This document shows, in pieces, positions 8,301-16,055 of a stretch of 64,000 bases of DNA. The stretch is taken from NCBI RefSeq assembly GCF_003752025.1, contig NZ_RJKR01000012.1, positions 124,001-188,000 on the forward strand, written 5' to 3'. Numbering within the stretch: position 1 is the stretch's first letter; each line of letters begins with the position of its first letter. The notes under the pieces are model-generated. The model was not told the DNA's origin, did no database searches, and worked only from the letters and a program-made list of their open reading frames with translations. The position numbers were made by a program, and so were the translations under genes. This DNA comes from Curtobacterium sp. PhB115. GTDB lineage: Bacteria; Actinomycetota; Actinomycetes; Actinomycetales; Microbacteriaceae.

Positions 8301-9091
8301 TTGTTGTCGCGGGCCCGCTTGACGAGGTCTTCGTACGCCGACAGGAACTGGCCGAACGTCAGCGTCTCGGCCCGCTTGATGCTCGGGACCAGGAGCGACC
8401 GGGTGCCGTCCTTCTTCGGGACGTCGATCGCGATGCCGAGGTTCACGTGCGCCGGGGCGACGACGAACGGCTTGCCGTCGCGCTCCTCGTAGAACACGTT
8501 CTGGCTCGGGAAGTCCTTGAGCGCCTGCACCATCGCCCACCCGATCAGGTGGGTGAAGGAGATCTTGCCGCCGCGGGCACGGCGCAGGTGGTTGTTGATG
8601 ACGATCCGGTTGTCGATCATCAGCTTCGCCGGGATCGTCCGGACGCTCGTGGCCGTCGGGACCGTCAGCGAGGCGTCCATGTTCGACGCCAGGGTCTTCG
8701 CCATGCCACGGAGGGGGGTCGCCACGTCCTCGTGGGTCTCCTCGTGGTCGTCGGCGGCGTCGTTCGCCTCGGCCGGGATCGGCTGCGGGGACGGCTGGCG
8801 CGACGTGGTCCGTGCCTGGATCGGGCCACCCTGCTGCGACGCCGCAGCGGGAGCAGCAGCGGGCGAACCAGCGGAAGCAGCGGCGGGCGAGGCGGCAGCA
8901 GGCGAAGCGGCGGGGGTGTCTGCCGGAGCGCCGCCGACCTGCGTGCGGTGGTAGCTCTCGAGGACCGGCCACCAGGACTTGTCGACCGACTCCTTGTCCG
9001 CGACGAACTGCTCGTAGAGCTCGTCGACGAGCCACTCGTTCGCCCCGAATTCGCCCGCGGTCTCGTCCGTTCCGGTCAGATGGCTCGACAC
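5354..9091 (-). CDS. kgd: Multifunctional 2-oxoglutarate dehydrogenase / decarboxylase (E1-E2 fusion)
   Basis: 1245 aa from GTG 9091, the actinobacterial Kgd/OdhA architecture for the TCA cycle. A short E1 N-terminal helix segment (~18-48) is followed by an Ala/Pro/Ser linker (~54-90), an E2-like acyltransferase domain (~120-360, with TYDHRVIQGA), then the thiamine-diphosphate E1 domains (AHRGRLNVL, GDAAMAGQGV, HVNGDDPEAV). No lipoyl domain is present, as is normal for this fusion. The GTG was preferred to an ATG 31 codons upstream because a GGAGAG site precedes it and similarity begins there. It is monocistronic between convergent and divergent neighbours. In this phylum activity is usually gated by a GarA/OdhI FHA protein, which is not in this window. 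Confidence 0.95.
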   Translation of the reverse strand: MSSHLTGTDETAGEFGANEWLVDELYEQFVADKESVDKSWWPVLESYHRTQVGGAPADTPAASPAAASPAAASAGSPAAAPAAASQQGGPIQARTTSRQPSPQPIPAEANDAADDHEETHEDVATPLRGMAKTLASNMDASLTVPTATSVRTIPAKLMIDNRIVINNHLRRARGGKISFTHLIGWAMVQALKDFPSQNVFYEERDGKPFVVAPAHVNLGIAIDVPKKDGTRSLLVPSIKRAETLTFGQFLSAYEDLVKRARDNKLTPADFQGTTISLTNPGGIGTVHSVPRLTKGQGAIIGAGALEYPAQFQGSASKTLVELGIGKTITLTSTYDHRVIQGAGSGEYLKHVHERLIGEHGFYDGIFAALRIPYKPIQWANDINVDLAHRVNKTARVQELINSYRVRGHLMADIDPLEYRQRTHPDLEIESHGLTFWDLDREFVTGGLAGTTSAPLRDVLGILRDAYCRTVGIEYMHIQDPEQRRWVQQRIEVPYSKPSKDEQLRVLGKLNEAEAFETFLQTKYVGQKRFSLEGGESTIAFLDTLIQNAAGAGLAEVAIGMAHRGRLNVLTNIAGKTYGQIFREFEGSSLPGSVSGQGSGDVKYHVGTEGLFRTSDGSSIPVTIAANPSHLEAVDGVLEGIVRAKQDRIAPGSTNVLPVLVHGDAAMAGQGVIVETLQMSRLRGYRTGGTVHLVINNQVGFTTPPESARSSVYSTDVAKTIQAPIFHVNGDDPEAVARVAELAFAYREEFQRDVVIDLICYRRRGHNEGDDPSMTQPLMYNLIEAKRSVRTLYTEALVGRGDITQEEYDEAHRDFQDRLERAFAETHEAQTGTIPVIQVDDDGAVQGLERPAAQRDDSEVEVHDTAVSEELVRAIGDAHSNPPAGFQVHPKLQQLLSKRTDMTRNGGVDWAMAELMAIGSLLVEGKPVRFAGQDARRGTFVQRQAVFHDRNNGQEWLPLSNLTEDQARFTIYDSLLSEYAAMAFEYGYSVERPDALVLWEAQFGDFANGAQTVIDEFISSAEQKWGQRSGLVLLLPHGYEGQGPDHSSARIERYLQLCAEDNMVVARPSTPASYFHLLRRQAWERPQKPLIVFSPKAMLRLRQATSAVDAFTSGTFQEVIDDDRVADKSAVRRVVLHSGKVHHDLRAEVEKRGATDIALVRLEQLAPLPLERILEVLASYPDADVVWAQEEPENQGAWPFVCMNLSPHLDGRPLSVAARAASAAPATGSSKRSAQEATEVINKALR

Positions 9092-9244
9092 AGCCGATCG
9101 CCCACTCTCCGTCGATAGATGCTCGTGTGTGTCGTGCGGTGCAACCCTGCCCCGCACAGGTGCCAAGCCTAGCCGCTCGCACATGTCCGTTCGGTGTCAG
9201 CCGCGGCGCGAGTCGGGCCCCGGTCCCGGGCGTCCGGAGCGCCG

Positions 9245-9250
9245 TACAGT
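9245..9250 (+). promoter_or_regulatory. Leaderless -10 box of guaB1
   Basis: TACAGT ends seven bases before the ATG at 9258; no Shine-Dalgarno sequence is present. Confidence 0.55.
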
Positions 9251-9257
9251 GGGGCGC

Positions 9258-10697
9258 ATGAGGTTCTACGAGACGCGGCCGACACACGACCTGACCTACT
9301 CCGACGTCTTCCTCGTCCCCAGCCGTTCCGGGGTGACGAGTCGCTTCGACGTGGACCTCGCCGCGAACGACGGCAGCGGCGCCACGATCCCGATCGTCAG
9401 CGCCAACATGAACTCCGTCACCGGCCCGCGACTGGCGGCGACGCTGGCCCGACGCGGTGGCCTCGGCGTCCTGCCGCAGGACATGCACCTGCAGGACCTC
9501 GACGCCGCGATCCGGTGGGTGAAGGACCAGCCGGTCGACTACGACACCGCCTACGAGATGGGCTCGGGCACCACCGTCGCCGAGGCACTCGAGCACCTGC
9601 TGCCGGTTGCCGGCCGCGGTGTGGTCGTGCGGGACGCCGACGGGGAGTACCTCGGCTGCGTGCCGGCCAGCCGACTCGGCAACGCCGGCGCCGACGCCAC
9701 CCTCGGTGACCTGCTGCACGGCGCGTCGACGGCGATCGACGCCGAGGACGCCGGCACACCCCGCCACGTCTACGACGTGCTGACCGGTGCCGAGGTCGAC
9801 TTCGCGCCGGTGATGCGCCACGGCAAGGTCGTCGGCACCACCAGCCAGACGAGCGCGATCCGCTCGGACATCTACACGCCGGCGGTCGACGCCTCGGGCC
9901 GCCTCCGGGTGGCCGCCGCGATCGGCATCAACGGCGACGTCGCCGCGAAGGCGCAGGCCCTCGCCGCCGCCGGGGTCGACGTGCTCGTGCTCGACACCGC
10001 ACACGGACACCAGGAGGGAATGCTCACCGCCCTCCGTACGGTCGCTGCACTCCGTCTCGGCATCCCGCTCGTCGCGGGCAACGTCGTCACCGCCGACGCC
10101 GTCGCGCACCTCGTCGAGGCGGGCGCGGACATCATCAAGGTGGGCGTCGGCCCCGGCGCCATGTGCACGACCCGGATGATGACCGCGGTCGGCCGTCCGC
10201 AGTTCTCCGCCGTGCTCGAGACCGCCGCTGCCGCCCGGTCGCTCGGTGCGCACGTGTGGGCCGACGGTGGGGTCCGCTACCCGCGTGACGTCGCGCTCGC
10301 CCTCGCGGCCGGTGCCTCCGCGGTGATGATCGGCTCGTGGTTCGCCGGCACGCTCGAGGCGCCCGGAGTCCTGCGCCGCGACGCCGCGGGCAAGGCGTAC
10401 AAGGAGAGCTGGGGGATGGCCTCGGCCAAGGCCGTCCGCGAGCGCTTCGAGCGGCTCGACCCGTACGAGCGGGCCCGCAAGGCACTCTTCGCCGAGGGGA
10501 TCTCGTCGTCGACGATCTACCTCGACCCGGAGCGTCCGAGCGTCGAGGACCTGCTCGACATGATCACGACCGGTGTCCGCAGCTCGGCCACGTACGCCGG
10601 GGCGTCGTCCCTCGCCGAGTTCTCGGAGCGTGCCCTCGTCGGCATCCAGTCCGCAGCCGGCTACGAAGAGGGCAAGCCGCTCCCCGTCAGCTGGTAG
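9258..10697 (+). CDS. guaB1: GuaB1-family IMPDH/GMP-reductase-like enzyme
   Basis: 479 aa. TIM-barrel enzyme of the IMPDH/GMPR superfamily with an inserted CBS-like region (~95-205). The catalytic cysteine loop is GVGPGAMCTTRMM (Cys303), and a flavodoxin-like phosphate site follows at WADGGVRYP. The start MRFYETRPTHDLTY and overall layout match the actinobacterial GuaB1 group (Rv1843c type), shown in mycobacteria to be a GMP reductase rather than an IMP dehydrogenase. I therefore favour NADPH-dependent GMP to IMP conversion in purine salvage. The start is fixed by the -10 box at 9245-9250. It is convergent with the CNNM gene, with a long palindrome between. Confidence 0.88.
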   Translation: MRFYETRPTHDLTYSDVFLVPSRSGVTSRFDVDLAANDGSGATIPIVSANMNSVTGPRLAATLARRGGLGVLPQDMHLQDLDAAIRWVKDQPVDYDTAYEMGSGTTVAEALEHLLPVAGRGVVVRDADGEYLGCVPASRLGNAGADATLGDLLHGASTAIDAEDAGTPRHVYDVLTGAEVDFAPVMRHGKVVGTTSQTSAIRSDIYTPAVDASGRLRVAAAIGINGDVAAKAQALAAAGVDVLVLDTAHGHQEGMLTALRTVAALRLGIPLVAGNVVTADAVAHLVEAGADIIKVGVGPGAMCTTRMMTAVGRPQFSAVLETAAAARSLGAHVWADGGVRYPRDVALALAAGASAVMIGSWFAGTLEAPGVLRRDAAGKAYKESWGMASAKAVRERFERLDPYERARKALFAEGISSSTIYLDPERPSVEDLLDMITTGVRSSATYAGASSLAEFSERALVGIQSAAGYEEGKPLPVSW

Positions 10698-10731
10698 CGC
10701 GGACGGGGCGGGCGGCGCCCTGGTCGCGACC

Positions 10732-10785
10732 ACAGACGGACGGGAGGCGCGGTGCCAGCTGGCACCGTGCCTCCCGTCCGTCTGT
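10732..10785. terminator. Long palindrome at convergent junction (type A)
   Basis: A 54-base near-perfect palindrome centred on CCAGCTGG at 10758/10759, with one G-T pair, lies between guaB1 and the CNNM gene. Its core GGTGCCAGCTGGCACC is shared with 16228-16275 and 44633-44676. The likely role is bidirectional termination. Confidence 0.7.
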
Positions 10786-10793
10786 TCTTGGGT

Positions 10794-11831
10794 CTACCGG
10801 CGTCGGGTCGCGTCCTCGACCTCGCCCACGAGCTCCTCCAGGATGTCCTCCAGGAAGAGCACGCCGAGCGTCCGGCCGTCCGCGTCGAACGCCCGCGCGA
10901 CGTGACGACCCGCGGCCCGCATGGTCGCCAGAGCGTCTTCGAGGTCCATCTCCGTGTACAGCGAGATGAGCTGACGGATGCGCTTCGGCGGCACCGGGTC
11001 GTCGAACTCGTCCGGTCGCAGGTCGATGACGTCCTTCACGTGCACGTAGCCCGTGGGGGAGCCGTCCTCGGCGACGAGCACGTACCGGGAGAACCCGCGC
11101 TGGGCCACCGCACGCTCGACGTCGGCCGGGGTGGCGTCCTCGGGCAGGGTGACGAGCTCGGACATCGGCACGGCGACGTCCTTGACCTTCTTCTCGGTGA
11201 ACTCGAACGCCAGGGCGAGTTTGCCGTCGTCGGTGAGGGTGCCCTCGCGGCGGGACTGCTCGACGATGGTTTGCACCTCCTCCACCGTGAAGGCACTGAC
11301 CGCCTCGTCCTTCGGCTCGACGCGGAAGAGCCGCAGCACCGCGTTCGCGACCTCGTTCAGGCCGACGATCACCCAGTGCAGGCCGTGGCCGATGTACCAG
11401 AGCGTCGGGACGAGCATGAGGGCGGCACGGTCCGGCATCGAGAACGAGATGTTCTTCGGGACCATCTCACCGAACACCACGTGCAGGAACGACACGAGCA
11501 GCAGCGTGAACACGAAGGCCACGGTGCCGATCACCTCGGCGCTCCAGCCGGTCAGGTGCAGCGGGACCTCGAGCAGGTGGTGGATCGCCGGCTCGGACAC
11601 GTTCAGGATGAGCAGCGAGCACACCGTGATGCCGAGCTGCGTGGTCGCGAGCATGCGGGTGGCGTGCTCCATCGCCCAGAGGGTCATCTGCGCGGCCTTC
11701 GAGCCCTCTTCTGCTCGGGGCTCGATCTGCGAGCGGCGGGCGGAGATGACGGCGAACTCGGCGGCGACGAAGTACGCGTTGCCCATCAGGAGGACGACGA
11801 GCCAGAAGATGCCCCACCAGTCGGAGCTCAT
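10794..11831 (-). CDS. CNNM/CorC-like transporter, DUF21 plus CBS pair
   Basis: 345 aa. An N-terminal DUF21 membrane domain (helices from ~5 to 150, with the typical FGEMVPKNIS segment) is followed by a cytoplasmic Bateman (CBS) pair (~205-325). The C-terminal CorC/HlyC domain of longer relatives is missing. Family members are linked to Mg2+ or other divalent cation efflux and were formerly labelled hemolysins. It is the second of two paralogues in one operon. A 20-codon micro-ORF that repeats its own first codons lies between it and the upstream paralogue and provides its AAGGAGGAA ribosome site. The two unequal paralogues may form a heteromer, as inferred for other actinobacterial pairs. 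Confidence 0.88.
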   Translation of the reverse strand: MSSDWWGIFWLVVLLMGNAYFVAAEFAVISARRSQIEPRAEEGSKAAQMTLWAMEHATRMLATTQLGITVCSLLILNVSEPAIHHLLEVPLHLTGWSAEVIGTVAFVFTLLLVSFLHVVFGEMVPKNISFSMPDRAALMLVPTLWYIGHGLHWVIVGLNEVANAVLRLFRVEPKDEAVSAFTVEEVQTIVEQSRREGTLTDDGKLALAFEFTEKKVKDVAVPMSELVTLPEDATPADVERAVAQRGFSRYVLVAEDGSPTGYVHVKDVIDLRPDEFDDPVPPKRIRQLISLYTEMDLEDALATMRAAGRHVARAFDADGRTLGVLFLEDILEELVGEVEDATRRR

Positions 11832-11890
11832 CGCAGTTCCTCCTTGGAGCCAGAAGATGCCGCTGCGCCCGTCACGAAGTCGGAGCTCAT
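11828..11890 (-). CDS. 20-codon micro-ORF duplicating the next gene's start
   Basis: ATG at 11888-11890, 20 codons, TGA at 11828-11830. It overlaps the upstream stop by four bases (ATGA) and the downstream start by four bases (ATGA). Its first 13 bases equal the first 13 of the downstream gene, and a second 15-base block (GGCATCTTCTGGCTC) is also shared but in a different frame. The period of the duplication is 59 bases. The encoded peptide (MSSDFVTGAAASSGSKEELR) has no recognisable domain. It may be only a translational-coupling relay that carries the ribosome to the downstream start; translation is not shown. Confidence 0.5.
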   Translation of the reverse strand: MSSDFVTGAAASSGSKEELR

Positions 11891-13281
11891 CGGGTGCTGC
11901 CCTTCGTCGAGGTCTTCGTGGTGGTCTTCGTGGACGTCTTCGTGGACGGGATGATGATGGCCGTCGCCGCGGTATCGGTCGCTTGCGGCGTCGGGGTCCA
12001 GCGGATCCGGTCGATCCGACGGCCGTCCAGGCGCTCGACGCGGAACACGCCGCCGTCGAGCGCGACCTCGTCGCCGACCACCGGCAGGCGGCCGAGCGTC
12101 GACATGACGAACCCGCCGACGGTCTCGTACGGCCCGTCCTCCGGCACCTTCACGCCGGCGCGGTCCTCGAGCTCGTCAGGGCGCAACAACCCGGGGAACG
12201 TCAGCCAGTTGCGCGAGCGGACCACGTCGATGCGAGCGCGGTCGTGCTCGTCGGACACCTCGCCGACGATCTCCTCGATCAAGTCCTCGAGCGTGACGAC
12301 CCCGGCGGTGCCGCCGTACTCGTCGACCACGATGACCATCTGGTAGCCGCGACCACGGACCTCGGCGAGCAGGGTGTCGCCGGGCATGGTCTCGGGTACC
12401 CGCTCGGCGTCGGTCATCAGGGCCCCGACGGGGACCTCGGGGCGCTTCTCGCGCGGGACGGCGACGGCCTGCTTGACGTGCACGATGCCGACGACGTCGT
12501 CCGCGTCCTCCTCGATGACGGGGAAGCGGCTGAAGCCGGTCTTGCGGGCCAGGGCGATGACGTCCTCGGCGGACTCGGACACGCGGATCGTGGAGAGCCG
12601 CGGACGCGGGGTCATCACGTCGCTCGCGCTGAGCTCGGAGAACGAGATCGTGCGCTCGAGGAGCGTCGCGGTGTCCTGCTCGAGCGACCCCTCGGACGCC
12701 GACCGACGGAGCAGCGAGGTGAGTTCCTCGGCGCTCCGGGCCCCGGACAGTTCCTCTTGCGGTTCGATGCCGATGGAGCGCAGGACGGCGTTCGCGGTGC
12801 CGTTCAACACTGCGACCGCGGGCTTGAACACCGTGGTGAACGCGATCTGCAGCGGCACCACGAGCTTCGCGGTCTGCAACGGCAACGCGAGCGCGAAGTT
12901 CTTCGGCACGAGCTCGCCGAGGATCATCGACAGCAGGGTCGCGATCACCAGGGCGATGATCGAGCCGACCGTCTCGACGATGCCCTCCGGCAGGCCGAGC
13001 GCGAGGAACGGCGTCTCGAGCAGCGTCGCGATGGAGGGCTCGAGCAGGTAGCCGGTCAGCAGCGTCGTCAGCGTGATGCCGAGCTGCGCGCTCGACAGGT
13101 GCGTCGAGGTGACCTTCAACGCCCCGATGACGGGCGCGAGGCCGGGCTCACCGCGGTCGCGACGGGCCTCGACCTCGGCGCGGTCGAGGTTGACGAGCGC
13201 GAACTCGGACGCGACGAACACACCGGTGCCGAGTGTCAGCAGGATGCCGCCGACGAGCATGACGATGTCGATCGGACTCAT
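11887..13281 (-). CDS. CNNM/CorC-like transporter, DUF21, CBS pair and CorC domain
   Basis: 464 aa, the full-length paralogue: a DUF21 membrane domain (~1-190, LGELVPKNFAL segment), a CBS pair (~205-335), then a CorC/HlyC domain (~350-430, starting near VRSRNWLTF). The last ~20 residues are a Lys/Thr/Ser tail of repeated KT-ST units, encoded by short tandem repeats, unlike the rest of the protein. A GGGGGTGA site precedes the ATG. It probably acts in divalent cation export at the plasma membrane together with the shorter paralogue that follows. No promoter was clear in the 156 bases upstream. Confidence 0.9.
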   Translation of the reverse strand: MSPIDIVMLVGGILLTLGTGVFVASEFALVNLDRAEVEARRDRGEPGLAPVIGALKVTSTHLSSAQLGITLTTLLTGYLLEPSIATLLETPFLALGLPEGIVETVGSIIALVIATLLSMILGELVPKNFALALPLQTAKLVVPLQIAFTTVFKPAVAVLNGTANAVLRSIGIEPQEELSGARSAEELTSLLRRSASEGSLEQDTATLLERTISFSELSASDVMTPRPRLSTIRVSESAEDVIALARKTGFSRFPVIEEDADDVVGIVHVKQAVAVPREKRPEVPVGALMTDAERVPETMPGDTLLAEVRGRGYQMVIVVDEYGGTAGVVTLEDLIEEIVGEVSDEHDRARIDVVRSRNWLTFPGLLRPDELEDRAGVKVPEDGPYETVGGFVMSTLGRLPVVGDEVALDGGVFRVERLDGRRIDRIRWTPTPQATDTAATAIIIPSTKTSTKTTTKTSTKGSTR

Positions 13282-13437
13282 GATTCACCCCCGTCCGTGC
13301 GCAGGGATGACGTGCAGCTCACCGAGTGAGCGGCGGATGAGTGAGGCGAAGAACTATTCGGGGGATCGTCCACAGTGCTGCCAATCGTACTGCCTGCCGG
13401 GGCACGGAGCCGTGAATCCGTACAGAACCGCGGGTCC

Positions 13438-14520
13438 CTACGCCGTCACCCGAGCGCGGTGGTACTGCTGCGGCTCGTAGTCGACGCTGACGCCCAGCTC
13501 GGTCGCGACGCGCAGCGGGAAGGCGGGGTCGCGGAGGAACTCCCGGCCGACCATCACGACGTCTGCCTGCCCCGTCGCGACGATCTGCTCGGCCTGGAAC
13601 GCCTCGGAGATCATGCCGACCGCGATGGTCCCGATGCCGGCGTCGCGCTTGATCGCGGCGGCGTGCGGCACCTGGTAGCCGGGGCCGACCGGGATCGGCG
13701 CGCTCGCGACGTTGCCGCCGGTGGAGACGTCGGCGAGGTCAGCCCCGTGCTCGGCGGCCCAACGGGCGACCTGCGTCGTCTCGTCGAGGGTGAGCCCGCC
13801 GTCGACCCAGTCGGTCGCCGAGAAACGCACGACGATCGGGAAGCCCTCGCCGACCTCGGCGCGGACGGCGTCGACGACCTCGAGCAGCGCCCGTGCGCGG
13901 TTCTCGAGCGAGCCGCCGTACGAGTCGGTGCGGTGGTTGCTGAGCGGCGAGAGGAACTGGTGCAGCAGGTAGCCGTGGGCGGCGTGGATCTCGACCAGGT
14001 CGAACCCGGCCTCCACCGCACGACGAGCGGACTGCGCGAACGCCAGGGCGACGACACGGATGTCCTCGGTCTCGAGCTCACGCGGGACCGCGTAGCCGTC
14101 GAAAGCCACGGCGGACGGGCCGACGGTCGACCAGCCGCCCTGGTCGGCGGGGACCGAGCCGTGCGAGGACTCCCACGGCCGGAACGTCGAGGCCTTGCGG
14201 CCGGCGTGCGCGAGCTGGATGCCCGCGGCGGCGCCCTGCGCGTGCAGGAAGTCGACGATCGGCGCGAAGGCGTCGCGCTGCTGGTCGTTCCACAGACCGA
14301 GGTCCTGCGGGCTGATCCGTCCCTCGGGCACGACGCCGGTCGCCTCGACGACCACGGCGCCGGCGCCGCCCTTCGCGAATCCGCCCAGGTGGACGAGGTG
14401 CCACGGCGTCGGCACACCGTCCTGCTGCTCGACCGAGTACTGGCACATCGGGGAGACCCAGATGCGGTTGCGGACGGTCAGGTCGCGGATGGTGATCGGC
14501 TCAAACAGGGCGTGCGTCAC
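13438..14520 (-). CDS. Old-yellow-enzyme NADH:flavin oxidoreductase, YqjM class
   Basis: 360 aa. FMN-dependent ene-reductase TIM barrel. Cys26 in SPMCQYS is at the YqjM-class regulatory position, EIHAAHGYLLHQFLSP holds the substrate-binding histidine pair, and SYGGSLENR and VGREFLRDP are FMN-phosphate segments. Likely reduces alpha,beta-unsaturated carbonyls or nitro compounds in the cytoplasm; the true substrate is unknown. Its GAGGAG ribosome site overlaps the stop codon of the HAD gene ten bases upstream, so the two are an operon driven from the 15171-15176 promoter. Confidence 0.92.
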   Translation of the reverse strand: MTHALFEPITIRDLTVRNRIWVSPMCQYSVEQQDGVPTPWHLVHLGGFAKGGAGAVVVEATGVVPEGRISPQDLGLWNDQQRDAFAPIVDFLHAQGAAAGIQLAHAGRKASTFRPWESSHGSVPADQGGWSTVGPSAVAFDGYAVPRELETEDIRVVALAFAQSARRAVEAGFDLVEIHAAHGYLLHQFLSPLSNHRTDSYGGSLENRARALLEVVDAVRAEVGEGFPIVVRFSATDWVDGGLTLDETTQVARWAAEHGADLADVSTGGNVASAPIPVGPGYQVPHAAAIKRDAGIGTIAVGMISEAFQAEQIVATGQADVVMVGREFLRDPAFPLRVATELGVSVDYEPQQYHRARVTA

Positions 14521-14530
14521 GCGGGACTCC

Positions 14531-15163
14531 TCAGATGACGGGCGACGGCTCGGCCGCGAGTTCCGTCAGGAACGACCGCAGTGACGCCGACGACGAGTAG
14601 TGGTGGCCGACCGCCCCGATCGCTTCCGCACCGGTGGCGTTCTCGGCCCTGTTGTCCACGAACACCATCTGACCCGGCGCGATTCCCAGACGCGCACAGG
14701 TGTCGCGGTAGATGGATGCGTCGGGCTTCAGGACGTGCTCCTCGGCGCTCACCACGACGGTCTCGAACAGCGAGCCCATCGGGGAGCGGCGGTACGGGTC
14801 GCCGAAGTCGAAGCCGGCGTTCGAGAGCAGCGCGAGGCGGGTCCCGGCGTCGTGCAGCTCCTCGACGATCTCGAGCGTCTCCGGCTCGACCTCGAACCAG
14901 CCCGTGAAGTCGACCGCCCAGAACCGGTGGATGTCCGTGATGCTCCAGGTCCGCCCGACGCGCTCGCCGATCGCTCGCCAGTAGGCCACGACGGAGAGGT
15001 CGCCGCGGTCCAGGTCGTGCCGGAGCTCCTGGTAGACGGGGAACAGCTCGTCCGCCGGCACGCCGGTCAGTGCGACGAGGGCATCACGAGAGGCATGCGG
15101 CGTCCGGCTGATCACCTCGCCGTAGTCGAAGACCACCACGCGACCAGGCAGGAACAGGCTCAT
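14531..15163 (-). CDS. HAD-superfamily hydrolase
   Basis: 210 aa from the ATG at 15161-15163. Motif I is FDYGEVI (nucleophile Asp13, with Gly in the usual acid/base Asp position, as in the DxG subset of YihX-like proteins). Motif II is LSNAG, motif III Lys sits in LKPDASIY, and motif IV is FVDNRAEN. A helical cap occupies ~25-95. Probably a small-molecule phosphatase; substrate not predictable. The start is fixed by a leaderless -10 box (TACGGT) seven bases upstream. It is cotranscribed with the YqjM-type reductase. Confidence 0.87.
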   Translation of the reverse strand: MSLFLPGRVVVFDYGEVISRTPHASRDALVALTGVPADELFPVYQELRHDLDRGDLSVVAYWRAIGERVGRTWSITDIHRFWAVDFTGWFEVEPETLEIVEELHDAGTRLALLSNAGFDFGDPYRRSPMGSLFETVVVSAEEHVLKPDASIYRDTCARLGIAPGQMVFVDNRAENATGAEAIGAVGHHYSSSASLRSFLTELAAEPSPVI

Positions 15164-15170
15164 GCGCTCC

Positions 15171-15180
15171 ACCGTAACGT
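15171..15180. promoter_or_regulatory. Two overlapping divergent leaderless -10 boxes
   Basis: On the minus strand TACGGT (15171-15176) sits seven bases before the HAD ATG. On the plus strand TAACGT (15175-15180) sits seven bases before the nnrD GTG (15188). The boxes share two base pairs, so the two start sites lie about 24 bases apart and both -35 regions fall inside the opposite gene. Confidence 0.6.
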
Positions 15181-15187
15181 GGGGCCG

Positions 15188-16048
15188 GTGAACGACTTCG
15201 TGCCCGTCCAGCCGTCCGATGCCGCCGCGTGGGTCACCGCGCCGACGGGGGAGTCCACCAAGTACCGCCGCGGGGTCCTCGGCGTCGCGACTGGGTCCGA
15301 CCAGTACCCCGGTGCAGCCGTCATGGGCGTCGACGCCGCCGTGCACACCGGCGTCGGCATGGTCCGCTACGTCGGGCCGCCGCGGGCGACCGACCACGTG
15401 CTCACCCGTCGCCCCGAGGTGGTCTCCGGCGTCGGTCGCGTGCAGGCCTGGTTGGTCGGCTCCGGCATCTCGGCATCGACGCTCGGTGACCTGGACGAGA
15501 CGACGGCGTCGGGGTTCACCCACGCGTCGGACGACGGTGTGCCGGTGGTCGTCGACGCGGGCGCGATCCCGCTCGTCGACCTCGGACCGCTCGCCGTCCT
15601 GACCCCGCACGCCGGGGAGCTCGCGTCGGTGCTCGGGGTCTCGCGCGATTCGATCGAGCAGGACCCGGCCGCCGCCGCCCTCCGAGCCGCCGAGCAGACC
15701 GGCAGCGTCGTGCTGCTCAAGGGCGAGCGCACGCACGTGGTCACGCCGGACGGGTCGGTGCGGCTCGTCGCGTCGTCGGCGACGCCGTGGCTCGCGGCCG
15801 CCGGTGCCGGGGACGTGCTCGGCGGGGTGCTCGGGGCGCTCGTCGCCGCGCGACAGGGTGCCGCCGAGGCCGCTGGGTCGTCGTTGACGCCGTCGGACCT
15901 GGCACACCTGGCCGCGTCGGCTGCCGTGGTGCACGGGATCGCGGCGCGACGAGCGTCCGGCGGCGGGCCGTTCCCGATGGCCCGGCTGATCGCCGAGCTG
16001 CCGGGGGTGGTGCGGGACCTCGTCGTCGACGGCGACGCGCGGGGGTAG
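15188..16048 (+). CDS. nnrD: ADP-dependent NAD(P)H-hydrate dehydratase
   Basis: 286 aa from GTG 15188. Ribokinase-like repair enzyme that dehydrates S-NAD(P)HX at the expense of ADP. TPHAGELASVLG and GAGDVLGGVLGALVA are the two signatures of the C-terminal (CARKD) half of YjeF proteins. No N-terminal epimerase domain is fused, so an epimerase must be encoded elsewhere. The start is set by the overlapping divergent promoter at 15171-15180. The stop codon is followed after only seven bases by a pair of tandem hairpins (16056-16192). Confidence 0.9.
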   Translation: MNDFVPVQPSDAAAWVTAPTGESTKYRRGVLGVATGSDQYPGAAVMGVDAAVHTGVGMVRYVGPPRATDHVLTRRPEVVSGVGRVQAWLVGSGISASTLGDLDETTASGFTHASDDGVPVVVDAGAIPLVDLGPLAVLTPHAGELASVLGVSRDSIEQDPAAAALRAAEQTGSVVLLKGERTHVVTPDGSVRLVASSATPWLAAAGAGDVLGGVLGALVAARQGAAEAAGSSLTPSDLAHLAASAAVVHGIAARRASGGGPFPMARLIAELPGVVRDLVVDGDARG

Positions 16049-16055
16049 CGGTCGG

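Noticed and set aside
5390-9118. A 1242-codon open frame on the plus strand opposite kgd
   Set aside because: It mirrors the codon bias of kgd, gives an Arg/Val/Glu/Asp-rich low-information protein with no motif, and kgd itself is unmistakable.
7344-10733. A 1129-codon open frame running against guaB1 and through kgd in another frame
   Set aside because: Shadow of two confirmed genes at high GC; composition is repetitive Arg/Pro/His with no domain.
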